Shown here: piece by piece, positions 1 through 8,874 of the stretch | Layout: the number at the start of each line of letters is the position of its first letter | Numbering within the stretch: the first letter of the stretch is position 1 | Origin: JBFWVD01 sp050246915 | Lineage (GTDB): Bacteria; Actinomycetota; Acidimicrobiia; Acidimicrobiales; Ilumatobacteraceae | Reading direction: 5' to 3' | NCBI GenBank assembly: GCA_050246915.1 | Contig: JBFWVD010000022.1 | Coordinates: 13,458 to 77,457 of the forward strand | DNA: 64,000 nucleotides | Notes under the pieces: generated by a model | What the model was told of the DNA's origin: nothing | Seen by the model: only the letters and a program-made list of their open reading frames with translations | Databases searched by the model: none | Translations under genes and position numbers: made by a program

Positions 1-1244
1 TCGAGGGCCTTGGCGTACACCGCCAGCGCACCGTCGATGGCCTCGAGCGTCTTGTCGATGTCGGAGTCGCTGTGGGAGTAGCTCACCACCAACGAAGGCA
101 TCAGCACCCCTCTGGCCGTTGTCTCCTGGAGGAACAACGTGCGCATCGCCTGCGATGGGTGCCCTTGCGCGTCGAGTGTGGAGAACATGAGGTTGCAGTC
201 GAACCCCACCGGGTTCACCTGCGAGCTGACACCGTGGCGAGCCGCTGCCGCTCGTAGCCCTGCGGCCAGCTTCGCCCCCTGCCGGTACAGATGCTCGACG
301 ACCGGCTCGTGCTCATAGACGTCCATGGTCGCCATCGCCGCAGCCAGCGAGCACGACTCGGCCCCATGGGTGGTGGAGAGCAGGAACACGTTGTCCAAGG
401 GTCGCTGGCGGCTCCCCAGTCGCATGATCTCGCGCGATCCGCACAGCGCGGACACCGAGAACCCGTTGGCCAGTGCCTTGCCCCACGTGGACAGATCGGG
501 GCGCACATCGTAGAGCTGCTGTGCACCACGGCGGTGGTAGCGAAAACCGGTGATCATCTCGTCGAACACCAGCACCGCGCCCTCGGCGGTGCAGATATCG
601 CGCAGTCCTTGGAGGAACCCGTCGCGGGGAGGCTCGGTGCGAGCGGCCTCGAGGAACACCGCGGCAATGCTCCCTGCGTTGGCCGAGAACATCGCCCGCA
701 CCGAGTCGAGGTCGTTGTAGTGGAACGACACCGTGTCGGCGAGATCGACCGGTCGGATGCCGCCATCCATCGTCGTCGTCGACATGAACCAGTCGTCGTA
801 GGAGAAGAAGGCGTGCTCGGCACACACCGCGACCTTGGTGCGACCGGTGGCGGCCCGTGCCAGCTTGAGGGCTGCCGACGTTGCGGTCGAACCGTCCTTG
901 GTGAACTTCACCATCTCGGTGCCCTCGACGACAGCGGCCAGACGCTCGGCGCACTCGAGCTCCATCGCGGCCGGTCGGGTGAAGTTGGTGCCCAGGCTCA
1001 GTGATGACCGGACCGCCTCGACCACGGCCGGGTAGGCATGGCCCAACCCAACCGCTCGCAGCCCCATGCCGTACTCGATGAACTCGTTGCCATCCACGTC
1101 CCACACATGGCATCCCGAGCCGTGGCTGATGACCCCAGGAGAACGCTCAGGGAACTGGTCTGGACCCTTCGCGTAGGTGTGCGCGCCTCCCGGGACCAGG
1201 GCCTCCAGCCGCCGTTTCATCTCGTCGGAGCGTGTGAAATCCAT
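1..1244 (-). CDS. Class III PLP aminotransferase, GSA-aminomutase-like (3' end beyond window)
   Basis: About 414 codons are visible; the C-terminus lies off the window edge. The product resembles glutamate-1-semialdehyde aminomutase-type fold I aminotransferases, which move an amino group with pyridoxal phosphate in the cytosol. Visible marks are the N-terminal VWDVDGNEFIEYGMGLRAVG segment, the cofactor aspartate in VFDEMITGFR, and the PLP lysine near residue 256 in STWGKALANG. The start is the ATG at 1244, preceded by GAGGTGA. The divergent neighbour is a sugar nucleotidyltransferase, so a role in making an amino sugar or other cell-surface precursor is as likely as haem synthesis. True hemL is not distinguishable from this fragment. 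Confidence 0.85.
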   Translation of the reverse strand, partial: MDFTRSDEMKRRLEALVPGGAHTYAKGPDQFPERSPGVISHGSGCHVWDVDGNEFIEYGMGLRAVGLGHAYPAVVEAVRSSLSLGTNFTRPAAMELECAERLAAVVEGTEMVKFTKDGSTATSAALKLARAATGRTKVAVCAEHAFFSYDDWFMSTTTMDGGIRPVDLADTVSFHYNDLDSVRAMFSANAGSIAAVFLEAARTEPPRDGFLQGLRDICTAEGAVLVFDEMITGFRYHRRGAQQLYDVRPDLSTWGKALANGFSVSALCGSREIMRLGSRQRPLDNVFLLSTTHGAESCSLAAAMATMDVYEHEPVVEHLYRQGAKLAAGLRAAAARHGVSSQVNPVGFDCNLMFSTLDAQGHPSQAMRTLFLQETTARGVLMPSLVVSYSHSDSDIDKTLEAIDGALAVYAKAL

Positions 1245-1380
1245 CGTCACCTCATGTGAGCAACGCAACGGTGAATGCACCGATTGCCCTTCATCTGGCG
1301 GCAGAACGTCCGAAGAATTGATACAAACCCCGCAATCGGGTCCCGCCCCATTGCCGCCCAAGAAGTCCGAGGAGTCACCA

Positions 1381-2151
1381 GTGAAGGTCGTGCTGTTCTG
1401 CGGCGGCATGGGCATGCGTTTGCGCGACTACTCCGACCAGATCCCGAAACCATTGGTCGAGGTCGGCAACCGCCCGATCCTGTGGCACATCATGAAGTAC
1501 TACGCCCACTACGGCCACAAGGACTTCGTGTTGTGTCTCGGGCACGGCGCGCAGAAGATCAAGGAGTACTTCCTCAACTACGCCGAATGGGCCACCAACG
1601 ACTTCACCTTCTCCGAGGGCGGCAAGAAGATCGTCCTGGGCGCCACCGACATCCAAGATTGGACCATCAGCTTCGTCGATACCGGTCTGGCGTCCTCGAT
1701 CGGTGAGCGGCTCCTGCGGGTGCGTGATTACCTCGAGGGCGAAGAGATGTTCCTGGCCAACTATGCAGACGGGCTCTCCGATCTCCCCCTCGACACATAC
1801 GTCAAGGAGTTCACCGCCCGAGGCAAGATCGCTTGCTTCTTGAGCGTGCCGGCGCCCCATACCTTCCACATCGTGCACGCCGATGAGGATGGTTTCGTCG
1901 AGAGCCTCGAGTACGTGGGGACCTCGAACGTTCGCGTCAATGCAGGTTTCTTCGCGCTGCGGACCGAGATCTTCGACTACCTCAACGAGGGCGAAGAACT
2001 CGTGGTCGAGGCGTTCGATCGCTTGATGGCCAAGCGCGAGCTGTTGGCAGTTCCCTACGACGGGTTCTGGCGCAACATGGACACCTTCAAGGACAAGATC
2101 GAGTTCGACATCCTGCATTCGCGGGGCAACGTCCCGTGGCAGGTGTGGTGA
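1381..2151 (+). CDS. Sugar-1-phosphate nucleotidyltransferase, glucose-1-phosphate cytidylyltransferase-like
   Basis: The 256-residue product has the nucleotidyltransferase signature near its N-terminus (LFCGGMGMRLRDYSDQIPKP), then ILWHIMKYYAHYG and a YADGLSD metal-site segment. The ending GFWRNMDTFKDKIEF resembles RfbF-type glucose-1-phosphate cytidylyltransferases, which make CDP-glucose for deoxysugar synthesis; that substrate is inferred from similarity. GTG at 1381 was chosen because GAGGAG lies 6 bases upstream and the protein then begins at the usual VKVVLFCGG strand. The frame stays open upstream but has no family-like sequence there. It is divergent from the aminotransferase, which fits a nucleotide-sugar or surface-polysaccharide locus. 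Confidence 0.87.
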   Translation: MKVVLFCGGMGMRLRDYSDQIPKPLVEVGNRPILWHIMKYYAHYGHKDFVLCLGHGAQKIKEYFLNYAEWATNDFTFSEGGKKIVLGATDIQDWTISFVDTGLASSIGERLLRVRDYLEGEEMFLANYADGLSDLPLDTYVKEFTARGKIACFLSVPAPHTFHIVHADEDGFVESLEYVGTSNVRVNAGFFALRTEIFDYLNEGEELVVEAFDRLMAKRELLAVPYDGFWRNMDTFKDKIEFDILHSRGNVPWQVW

Positions 2152-2163
2152 CCGTTGCGATCA

Positions 2164-2197
2164 GTTCAGCGTGCCGCTCGAGCGCGGCACGCTGAAC
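2164..2197. terminator. Perfect 14-bp hairpin between convergent genes
   Basis: Two perfect 14-base arms (GTTCAGCGTGCCGC and its complement) enclose a 6-base loop, TCGAGC. It sits between the ends of the converging nucleotidyltransferase and amidohydrolase genes. There is no T-run on either side, so this would be a bidirectional terminator of the T-poor type common in high-GC actinobacteria. Confidence 0.7.
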
Positions 2198-2216
2198 CGT
2201 CGATCTGCGCCTTGCT

Positions 2217-3341
2217 TCAGCTGGTCGGCGCCGGCGGCACGTGAGGGAACAGCTCCTCGAACGCCCCGATGGTGATGCGATGACGGGCTTCGGCGGGGAT
2301 GTCGTCGAACAGCTCGTGCAGCGTCTTTTGCGTATGTCCGTACGTACCTTCGAAATGCGGATAGTCGCTGCCCCACAACACGTTCTGCCAACCCATGGCG
2401 GTGAGTGCAGCCGGCGCGCTGCGATCGTGCTGGAACGAGGCATACACGTTCGAGTACAGGTACTCGCTCGGCTGACGCTGGAGGGTGGGACGCACTGCCG
2501 ACGCGTGCTGGCGATAGGCCTCGTCGAGCCGGTCGGCCAAGAACGGACCCCAGGTCGCTCCGCCTTCGGACACCATCACCTTGAGATCGGGATAGCGATC
2601 GAACACACCCGAGGCGATGAGCTTGGTGACAGCTCGCTGACCGCCGTAGGTGGTCTCGACGTAGTTGAGCAACGCACCGCCGGGCCCACGGTAGTAAGCA
2701 CCGTGAGAGGTGGAGGCGTCGTGCGGTTCGGTGCCGATGTGGAACGCGAGCACGGTGTTGGTGCGCTCGAGCGCCTCGTACACCGGATCCCAGATGGGCT
2801 CGTGCCAATCGGCGATGCCGGTGGGAGGTGCAACGGGGAAGAACGCCGCCTTGAATCCGAGGGCGGCGGAGCGCTCGATCTCGGCTACGGCATCTTCGAC
2901 CTCGAGCAACGGGATGGACGCGGTGCACACGTACCGGGGCGAGACATGCTGGTAGGTGATCGCCCAGTTGTTGATGGCCTTCATGCCCTCGGCGAGCAGC
3001 GAGTGATCTCGGATCGATGAGGTCCAGATGCCGATCGACGGGAAGACGAGTTCGGCCCAGATCCCTTCCTGGTCGAGATCGTCGAGCCGCTTGACCGGAT
3101 CGTTCGAGTTGGGCGCCTTCTCCCACATGTTCTGACCGGTTTCGGCGTCGACGAGCATGTTGGGGCGGGGCATGCGCCGACGGAACGACTGACCATCGAC
3201 ATAGACGGTCTCCCATCGCCCGTCTTCGTCCTTCTCGCTGCGCGGCATGCGCTCGGCCAGGTCGGCCGGCAGGTTCGCCGTGAAGAGATCGTCGGGCTCG
3301 ACAAGGTGCGAGTCGCCGGAGTTGGCCCAGATCTTGGTCAT
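2217..3341 (-). CDS. Amidohydrolase family 2 metal-dependent hydrolase
   Basis: A 374-residue TIM-barrel hydrolase of the Amidohydro_2 type. Family marks are the N-terminal DSHLVEPDDLF strand, a central HIGTEP histidine, MVSEGGATW, and the C-terminal NVLWGSDYPHFEGTY aspartate motif. Members hydrolyse or decarboxylate small acids, often in aromatic or steroid catabolism; the substrate here is unknown. The ATG at 3341 is preceded by GGGGGGAACG, and the upstream in-frame extension lacks family sequence. A second, divergent member of the family lies at 29283-30563 in a clear catabolic operon, whereas this copy has no obvious partner because the sequence upstream runs into the scaffold gap. Confidence 0.85.
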   Translation of the reverse strand: MTKIWANSGDSHLVEPDDLFTANLPADLAERMPRSEKDEDGRWETVYVDGQSFRRRMPRPNMLVDAETGQNMWEKAPNSNDPVKRLDDLDQEGIWAELVFPSIGIWTSSIRDHSLLAEGMKAINNWAITYQHVSPRYVCTASIPLLEVEDAVAEIERSAALGFKAAFFPVAPPTGIADWHEPIWDPVYEALERTNTVLAFHIGTEPHDASTSHGAYYRGPGGALLNYVETTYGGQRAVTKLIASGVFDRYPDLKVMVSEGGATWGPFLADRLDEAYRQHASAVRPTLQRQPSEYLYSNVYASFQHDRSAPAALTAMGWQNVLWGSDYPHFEGTYGHTQKTLHELFDDIPAEARHRITIGAFEELFPHVPPAPTS

Positions 3342-3489
3342 CGTTCCCCCCAAAGGAAGCGGCAGTCGTCGGGTCTCAGCCAGCTTTGCAAGCTGGGTTC
3401 TCAATCACGCTATCGGGGCTCAGCGTGCGGTTCAATGCGGACCGAGGTCGACCAAGGGGCTGTGTCGATCACCTGACTGTGTCGATCAC

Positions 3490-3589
3490 NNNNNNNNNNN
3501 NNNNNNNNNNNNNNNNNNNNNNNNNNNNNNNNNNNNNNNNNNNNNNNNNNNNNNNNNNNNNNNNNNNNNNNNNNNNNNNNNNNNNNNNN
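3490..3589. other. Run of 100 Ns (scaffold gap)
   Basis: Exactly 100 unresolved bases, a conventional gap size rather than a measured length. The bases on the left end in TGTCGATCAC, already repeated twice, and those on the right begin CGATCACGCGATCAC. The join therefore lies in a short CGATCAC repeat. The stop codon of the cupredoxin gene is only 4 bases from the right edge, so anything downstream of it is missing. Confidence 0.97.
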
Positions 3590-3592
3590 CGA

Positions 3593-4111
3593 TCACGCGA
3601 TCACGTCGATCTCGAACTTGCCGGCCGGGTGGATCGTGCAGTCCCCCTCGACCACCTTGGGTTCGGTCGAGGAGTACGTCGAGGTCTCGCCAGCGCCCAC
3701 GAAGAACGGGCCGGCGATGTGCGCACCCGAGTCCTCGTTGCGCAAGATGAGTTTCTGCCCCACCTTGATGGTGATCTTCTCGGGAATCACGGCGATCGTG
3801 TCGCCGGCCTTCTTGCGAGCCCATGTTCCCGCGGGGATCACATAGGTGACGCTGCCATCGTCCCCGATGATCGGCGCCGGTTCGGTGAACGATCCCGCCG
3901 CGATCGTGGACGCAGCCGCGTTGGCCGCGCTGGTGACGGCTGCTGTTCCGGTTGCCACGTTGGTCTCCTCCGAGTCGCTACCCACGAGCGACACGATGAG
4001 GAACACCAGCCCACCGAGGAGCAGCACGAGAGAGCCGAGCAGCATGGCCCAGTCACGCCTCGACATGGAGCGACGCTTCGTCGGCGCGTCAACCGGAGCA
4101 CCGCTGTTCAT
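3593..4111 (-). CDS. Membrane-anchored cupredoxin-like protein
   Basis: A 172-residue protein with one N-terminal membrane helix (about residues 20-45, following SRRDW) and an extracytoplasmic cupredoxin-type beta domain. Candidate copper ligands are the His in SGAHIAG and the Cys and His in EGDCTIHPAG; the usual axial Met is not visible. The ATG at 4111 follows AAGGAG and lies one base beyond the stop of the SCO1 gene, so the two are co-transcribed. Pairing with SCO1 suggests copper handling or electron transfer for a terminal oxidase. The stop abuts the scaffold gap, but the frame looks complete. Confidence 0.75.
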   Translation of the reverse strand: MNSGAPVDAPTKRRSMSRRDWAMLLGSLVLLLGGLVFLIVSLVGSDSEETNVATGTAAVTSAANAAASTIAAGSFTEPAPIIGDDGSVTYVIPAGTWARKKAGDTIAVIPEKITIKVGQKLILRNEDSGAHIAGPFFVGAGETSTYSSTEPKVVEGDCTIHPAGKFEIDVIA

Positions 4112-4112
4112 G

Positions 4113-4736
4113 TCAATTCTCCTTGCTCACCTGCGCCAGGAGGCTTCGCAGATCGCGGGCGATCTCGTCCCGCTTGGTTCCGAACGGCCACTGGACGAGC
4201 AGCCGACCGGCCGAGTCGACGGCGTAGAGGAACGCGCTATGGCTGACCTCCACCGTGCCATCAGCGGCTGAGCTGACGTGATAGGTGGCGCCGAGCGGAG
4301 CGGCCACCGCTGCGAGCGCTGCGACATCGACGATACGGACCGGCCGGGCGGGCACCTTCAGGAAGCTGGCGAGATAGTCGGCCATCTTGCTCTGGGTGTC
4401 GCGGGCTGGGTCGATGGTGATCCATTCCACCTCGACCCTCTGAGCGTCGTCGCCGATCTCGCCGAGGGCAAGGTTCAGATCGGCCAGCGTGGTGGGGCAC
4501 ACGTCCGGGCACGAGGTGTAGCCGAAGTACACGAGGAGCAGGTTCGATGGCCCTGAAGCCTTCATGGCGACGGGCTTGCCGGTCTCGTCGAACGTGTCGG
4601 GGATGGAGATGACCGGCGTCGGGGTGCGGACCATGCCCGAAAGGGGTCGGGCGTCGGCCCCACCGCAGGCGGTGAGGGCGCCGAGCGCGACGAGCACGCT
4701 CATGAGGGGGCCGGCCAGCTTTCTCACGCCTCCCAT
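4113..4736 (-). CDS. SCO1/SenC family lipoprotein, copper chaperone
   Basis: A 207-residue lipoprotein with lipobox LTAC and a thioredoxin-like SCO1/SenC domain. The copper site is recognisable: CPDVC in YFGYTSCPDVCPTTLADL and the distal His in VSHSAFLY. SCO proteins load the CuA centre of cytochrome c oxidase subunit II. The start at 4736 gives a 24-residue lipoprotein signal (MGGVRKLAG...LTAC); an ATG at 4778 would add 14 residues and cannot be excluded. It lies immediately upstream of the cupredoxin gene on the same strand. Confidence 0.88.
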   Translation of the reverse strand: MGGVRKLAGPLMSVLVALGALTACGGADARPLSGMVRTPTPVISIPDTFDETGKPVAMKASGPSNLLLVYFGYTSCPDVCPTTLADLNLALGEIGDDAQRVEVEWITIDPARDTQSKMADYLASFLKVPARPVRIVDVAALAAVAAPLGATYHVSSAADGTVEVSHSAFLYAVDSAGRLLVQWPFGTKRDEIARDLRSLLAQVSKEN

Positions 4737-4879
4737 CTTCGGGACTGCGAGGTGATCGCGCGCAGGGGCGAAGGTCATCTGTGGTGGGCCGATGGTGGGG
4801 GAACGTCACCATTGCGCATCGGGCGCACGCAACGGGTTACCCGGGCGCCATCGGTGACGGGTAGGGTGAACGGGCTGTA

Positions 4880-4899
4880 TTCGCCGCGTCGTCGGCGAA
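4880..4899. repeat. 7-bp inverted repeat just upstream of tRNA-Cys
   Basis: TTCGCCG and its exact complement CGGCGAA flank a 6-base loop, ending 6 bases before the tRNA. It could be part of the 5' leader or a protein site; I see no further evidence of function. Confidence 0.4.
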
Positions 4900-4905
4900 C
4901 TACGT

Positions 4906-4980
4906 GGCGACGTGGCCGAGTGGCTTAGGCAAGGGCCTGCAAAGCCCTGTACATGGGTTCGATTCCCATCGTCGCCTCCA
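4906..4980 (+). tRNA. tRNA-Cys (anticodon GCA)
   Basis: The acceptor arms GGCGACG and CGTCGCC pair perfectly. The anticodon stem AGGGC/GCCCT encloses CTGCAAA, giving anticodon GCA. The T stem ATGGG/CCCAT encloses TTCGATT. The discriminator T is followed by an encoded CCA at 4978-4980. Confidence 0.97.
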
Positions 4981-4981
4981 C

Positions 4982-5019
4982 GGCCCCTGACTGGGCGCAT
5001 CGCCTGGTCAGGGGCCTTT
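4982..5019 (+). terminator. Rho-independent terminator after tRNA-Cys
   Basis: GGCCCCTGAC (4982-4991) pairs exactly with GTCAGGGGCC (5007-5016), followed by TTT. It starts 2 bases after the tRNA CCA end. The following 170 bases up to the next gene show no other gene. Confidence 0.85.
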
Positions 5020-5193
5020 GTCGTTCGGGCTTGTCGGCGATCTCGGCGGCCGTCTCCCTGCGTCGCTCAGCGCCCGCCAGAGCGCGCTGGCGCCGCGCGT
5101 CGATCCGGCACGAGCGTTTCGCATTCGTGAACGCTGCGTGGCGAGCGTCGCCCCAGGTTGACGCCACGGCGGCGCACCTCGGATCATCGACAC

Positions 5194-7542
5194 GTGCCCC
5201 GCGCAATCGCACCGACCGGCGCGCCCCTCACCGGCCAACGCATCCCACGCGTGAATGATGCGAAGTTGCTGCGCGGCGCCGGCCGATACCTCGACGACAT
5301 CGTGGTGCCGGGCATGCTGCACGCCGCCATCGTCCGCTCGACCTCACCTCACGGCCGGCTCCTCGGACTCGATGCGTCCGAGCTCACCGTGCCTACCGCG
5401 CTGGTGCTCGGCCCCGACCAGCTCCGCGCCCGAGCTCCCGGTCCGGTGCCAGTGCTGTGGCATCTGCCGAACCAGTTCCAACATCACCGGCCCCTCGTCG
5501 ACCACGTCGTGCGCTTCGTCGGAGAACCGATCGGCATCGTCGTGGCCAATTCCCGATACACAGCTGAGGACGCCGTCGACCAGCTGACTGCAGTGATCGA
5601 TGAGCTTCCCGCGGTCACCGACCCGATCGCGGCCATGGGTCCTGATGCACCGCTGCTCTACCCCGATGCCGGCACCAACGTCATGACGCGGTTCACCGCT
5701 GGCGATTCGGCCGAGCACACCGACGCGGTGTTCGCGGCCGCCGATCGGGTCCTCAGCGCTTCACTGCGGATCGGTCGCATCGCCGGCGTCCCCATGGAAT
5801 GTCGAGGCATCATCGCCGTGCCCGACCGGGGCACCGGCAAGCTCACGGTGTGGACCTCCACGCAGGCGCCTCACGCCGTGAGGGATTCGATCCACGAGGT
5901 GCTCGGCATCGCGCAACGAGACATCCGCGTCATCGCCCCCGACGTGGGCGGTGGCTTCGGCGTGAAGGATCACATCTACGAAGACGAGCTCTTCGTGTGC
6001 ATCGCGGCGATGGAGCTCGGTCGTCCGGTCAAGTGGGTCGAGGACCGCTACGAATCGCTCATCGCCACCCATCAAGCGCGCGATGAGGTACACGACATCG
6101 ACGTGGCGTTCGACAACGATGGACGCCTGCGCGCGCTGCGGTTACGAGCCGTGCGTAACAACGGCGCCTACTTCTCGATCTTCGGCGGCGGGCCGCTGTT
6201 CACCATGGCCGGCAACCTTCCGGGCCCGTACCGATGGGACGCCGTCCACATCGATGCAAGCGTTGTTGCCACCAACCTCGTACCGGTCGGTTCGTATCGG
6301 GGTTTCGGTCAGACACAGGCTGCGTTCACCCGTGAACGAGCCGTCGACCTCGTGGCCAACGAGCTCGGTCTCGATCCGGCCGAGGTACGGCTGGCCAACA
6401 TGATCACCGCGGCCGAGCAGCCCCACACCATGCGCACCGGCATCACCTTCGACAACGGCGACTATCCAGCCAACCTCACCAGAGCTCGCGAGCTGGCATC
6501 CAACTGGCCCACGGCTCCCGATGACGGCCGACATCGCGGCGTGGGCTACGGCTGCTACGTCCAGATGGCCGCCGCCGCACCCAGTGCCGGCAATCGAGCG
6601 ATCGGCCTCGACATCGGGGGCTGGGAACAGGCCAACGTGCGCATGGAACCCGACGGCACCGTCCGATTGGTCATCGGCGTGTCACCCCACGGCCAAGGTC
6701 ACGAAACCACCTTCGCCCAACTGTGCGCCGATCAACTCGGTGTCGACATGGCGCGCATCGAGGTACTGCACTCCGACACCGAACACACTCCGTACTCGGC
6801 ATACGGAACGGCAGCGTCACGCTCCATCGTCATCGGCGGTGGCGCGTCGATACGCGCTTCGACGAAGTTGGCCATCAAGCTGCGCCGCATCGCCGCCCAT
6901 CTGATGGAGGCCGCCGAGGAGGACATCGTGCTCGGCGGCGACCGCGCCACCGTGGCCGGCACGTCGGTGAGCGTGCCCATCGCGGAGGTGGCCCGGCGAG
7001 CGTGGCAGGGATGGGACCTCCCCGAGAGCGTCGAACCAGGCCTGGCGGAGAGCGCCACCTTCGATCCCACGTCGTTCACGTTCTCGTTCGCCACACACGT
7101 GTGCCGCGCTGCGGTCGATGCCGCCACCGGCATGGTCGAGATCGAGCACTACGCCGTTGTCCACGATTGCGGGACGATGGTCAACCCGATGATCGTCGAA
7201 GGGCAGATCCACGGAGGTCTCGCCCAAGGGCTGGGCGCTGCGCTGTTCGAAGACGCCGTCATGTCCGTCGACGGACAACCGAGAGCGACCACCTTCCTCG
7301 ACTACTTGGTCCCGCTGGCCGCGTCGATCCCGACGATCGAGGTCGAGCACACCATCACGCCGTCACTGTTCACCCCCGGGGGCATGAAGGGGATGGGCGA
7401 AGGTGGGACCAACGGAGCGATGCCATGCGTCGTCAACGCGGTGGCCGCCGCCCTCCCCCACGTCGCCGATCGGATCGTGTCCGCTCCCCTCAGCCCCAGT
7501 CGGCTGTGGGAGCTGTGCAACGTCGGTGTTACGCCATCGTGA
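5194..7542 (+). CDS. Molybdenum hydroxylase large (molybdopterin-binding) subunit, CoxL/xanthine dehydrogenase-like
   Basis: A 782-residue large subunit of the xanthine oxidase family. It begins with the usual small domain (TGQRIPRVNDAKLLRGAGRYLDD). It contains VGGGFGVKDHIYEDE, SYRGFGQTQAAFTRER at the substrate-loop position, SPHGQGHETTFAQ, and the catalytic glutamate in KGMGEGGTNG. The loop is not the AYXCSFR motif of genuine aerobic CO dehydrogenase, so CO oxidation is not supported; hydroxylation of a heteroaromatic ring or aldehyde is more likely. Neither the FAD nor the 2Fe-2S subunit gene is adjacent. GTG at 5194 is preferred, with TTG at 5158 as alternative. An amidohydrolase gene follows after 79 bases. 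Confidence 0.9.
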   Translation: MPRAIAPTGAPLTGQRIPRVNDAKLLRGAGRYLDDIVVPGMLHAAIVRSTSPHGRLLGLDASELTVPTALVLGPDQLRARAPGPVPVLWHLPNQFQHHRPLVDHVVRFVGEPIGIVVANSRYTAEDAVDQLTAVIDELPAVTDPIAAMGPDAPLLYPDAGTNVMTRFTAGDSAEHTDAVFAAADRVLSASLRIGRIAGVPMECRGIIAVPDRGTGKLTVWTSTQAPHAVRDSIHEVLGIAQRDIRVIAPDVGGGFGVKDHIYEDELFVCIAAMELGRPVKWVEDRYESLIATHQARDEVHDIDVAFDNDGRLRALRLRAVRNNGAYFSIFGGGPLFTMAGNLPGPYRWDAVHIDASVVATNLVPVGSYRGFGQTQAAFTRERAVDLVANELGLDPAEVRLANMITAAEQPHTMRTGITFDNGDYPANLTRARELASNWPTAPDDGRHRGVGYGCYVQMAAAAPSAGNRAIGLDIGGWEQANVRMEPDGTVRLVIGVSPHGQGHETTFAQLCADQLGVDMARIEVLHSDTEHTPYSAYGTAASRSIVIGGGASIRASTKLAIKLRRIAAHLMEAAEEDIVLGGDRATVAGTSVSVPIAEVARRAWQGWDLPESVEPGLAESATFDPTSFTFSFATHVCRAAVDAATGMVEIEHYAVVHDCGTMVNPMIVEGQIHGGLAQGLGAALFEDAVMSVDGQPRATTFLDYLVPLAASIPTIEVEHTITPSLFTPGGMKGMGEGGTNGAMPCVVNAVAAALPHVADRIVSAPLSPSRLWELCNVGVTPS

Positions 7543-7621
7543 ACAAGCCCGATGCCACGTGCAGTGGCCGAGACCCGCGTTGGAAACTGTCAGCGTGACG
7601 GAACCTACGAGCACGACACCG

Positions 7622-8812
7622 ATGGCAACACCCGCGGTGGAACCCGATCTGATCATCTCGGGCGGCCGCGTCATCGATCCGGCGAGCGGCATCGACACGG
7701 TGGCCGACGTCGCGGTGACCGCCGGACGGATCGCCGCCATCGGCCGTGGACTCGCAGCGGCGCACCCCGAAGTGGAGGTCGTCGATGCTCACGGCTGCAT
7801 CGTGTCCCCCGGGCTCATCGATCTGCACGTGCACATCTATCCGGGCCTGGGGAGCTTCTGTGTCGCGCCCGACGACGCCGGTGTCCATCGCGGGGTCCCC
7901 ATCATCGTGGATGGTGGCACCAGCGGCACCGCCACCATGCGCCTCGCCTACGACTGGATCGAGGCCTCGAGGCCACAGACCAAGGTCTTGTCGTTCATGG
8001 ATCCGTGCACGTTGTATCTGGCGACGCACGACTTCATCTGTCACAAGCTCGAGATCGCCAACGACGAACGCAACATCGACGTCGACGCCATCGCGGCGAT
8101 GTTCGAAGCACTGCCCGAGTTCATCGTCGGGCTCAAGGTCCGGGTGTGCCACACCGGCGACCCCACTCGCTCACCGTTCCTCGATGCGGCCAAGTCGGTC
8201 GCCGGAGCGCGACCGATCATGGTGCACATGGGCCGTTTCCCTCATACGCCATCGATCGAGACGCCCACGATGCTCGACGCCTTGCGCCCCGGGGACATCA
8301 TCACCCATGCGTTCCGCGGCGCCTCCGGTGTGCTCTCGCTCAGCGATGGTCAGCCGATCGCCGAGTTCCGCGACGCGGTGGAGCGCGGCGTTCTCCTCGA
8401 CATCGGACACAGCGCCACCGACTTCCGCTTCCGCGACGCCCGGCGTCTCGTTGCGGCGGGATACCGGCCCAACACCGTGTCCACCGACATGAACATCTTC
8501 AACATCGATGGTCCGGTCATCTCCCTGCACGAGACCATGTCGAAGATGCTGGCGCTCGGATTCGATCTCACCGACGTGGTGGCCATGGCCACCACCGCAC
8601 CCGCGGCGGCGCTGCACCTGTCGGACCGCTACGGGACGCTGGAGGTGGGACGCGAGGCGGAGATCTCGGTCTTCGAGATGATCGAGGGCGAGGCACTCCT
8701 CACCGATGGCTACGAGACGGTGGCTGCCGATCGTCGCCTGGTCCCCATTGGTTGCGTGCGAGCCGGCGAATGGATCCGAGCGACCGCCGGGCTCCTCCCG
8801 CAACCGGTGTGA
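7622..8812 (+). CDS. Amidohydrolase/deacetylase family metallohydrolase (dihydroorotase-like)
   Basis: A 396-residue cyclic amidohydrolase relative. The binuclear metal site is visible: HVH in SPGLIDLHVHIYPG, a probable carboxylated lysine in IVGLKVRVC, histidines in IMVHMGR and IITHAFRG, and the aspartate in TVSTDMNIFN. Such enzymes open cyclic amides or remove acyl groups; the exact substrate is unknown. The start may be ATG 7622 or GTG 7595; neither has a strong ribosome site. It follows the Mo hydroxylase on the same strand, which suggests sequential ring hydroxylation and ring opening. It converges on the oxygenase pair. Confidence 0.85.
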   Translation: MATPAVEPDLIISGGRVIDPASGIDTVADVAVTAGRIAAIGRGLAAAHPEVEVVDAHGCIVSPGLIDLHVHIYPGLGSFCVAPDDAGVHRGVPIIVDGGTSGTATMRLAYDWIEASRPQTKVLSFMDPCTLYLATHDFICHKLEIANDERNIDVDAIAAMFEALPEFIVGLKVRVCHTGDPTRSPFLDAAKSVAGARPIMVHMGRFPHTPSIETPTMLDALRPGDIITHAFRGASGVLSLSDGQPIAEFRDAVERGVLLDIGHSATDFRFRDARRLVAAGYRPNTVSTDMNIFNIDGPVISLHETMSKMLALGFDLTDVVAMATTAPAAALHLSDRYGTLEVGREAEISVFEMIEGEALLTDGYETVAADRRLVPIGCVRAGEWIRATAGLLPQPV

Positions 8813-8874
8813 TCGGCGCCCTCGACACAACACACCAGATCGGCCATCGAGGTCGTTTGAGCGATCGAGGTCCA

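Noticed and set aside
4906..5157. tRNA-Cys as an integration site for a genomic island
   Set aside because: No integrase, no duplicated tRNA 3' end in the window, and the terminator directly after the tRNA is intact.
5194..7542. Aerobic CO dehydrogenase (CoxL form I)
   Set aside because: The diagnostic AYXCSFR loop is absent, and CoxS/CoxM are not adjacent.
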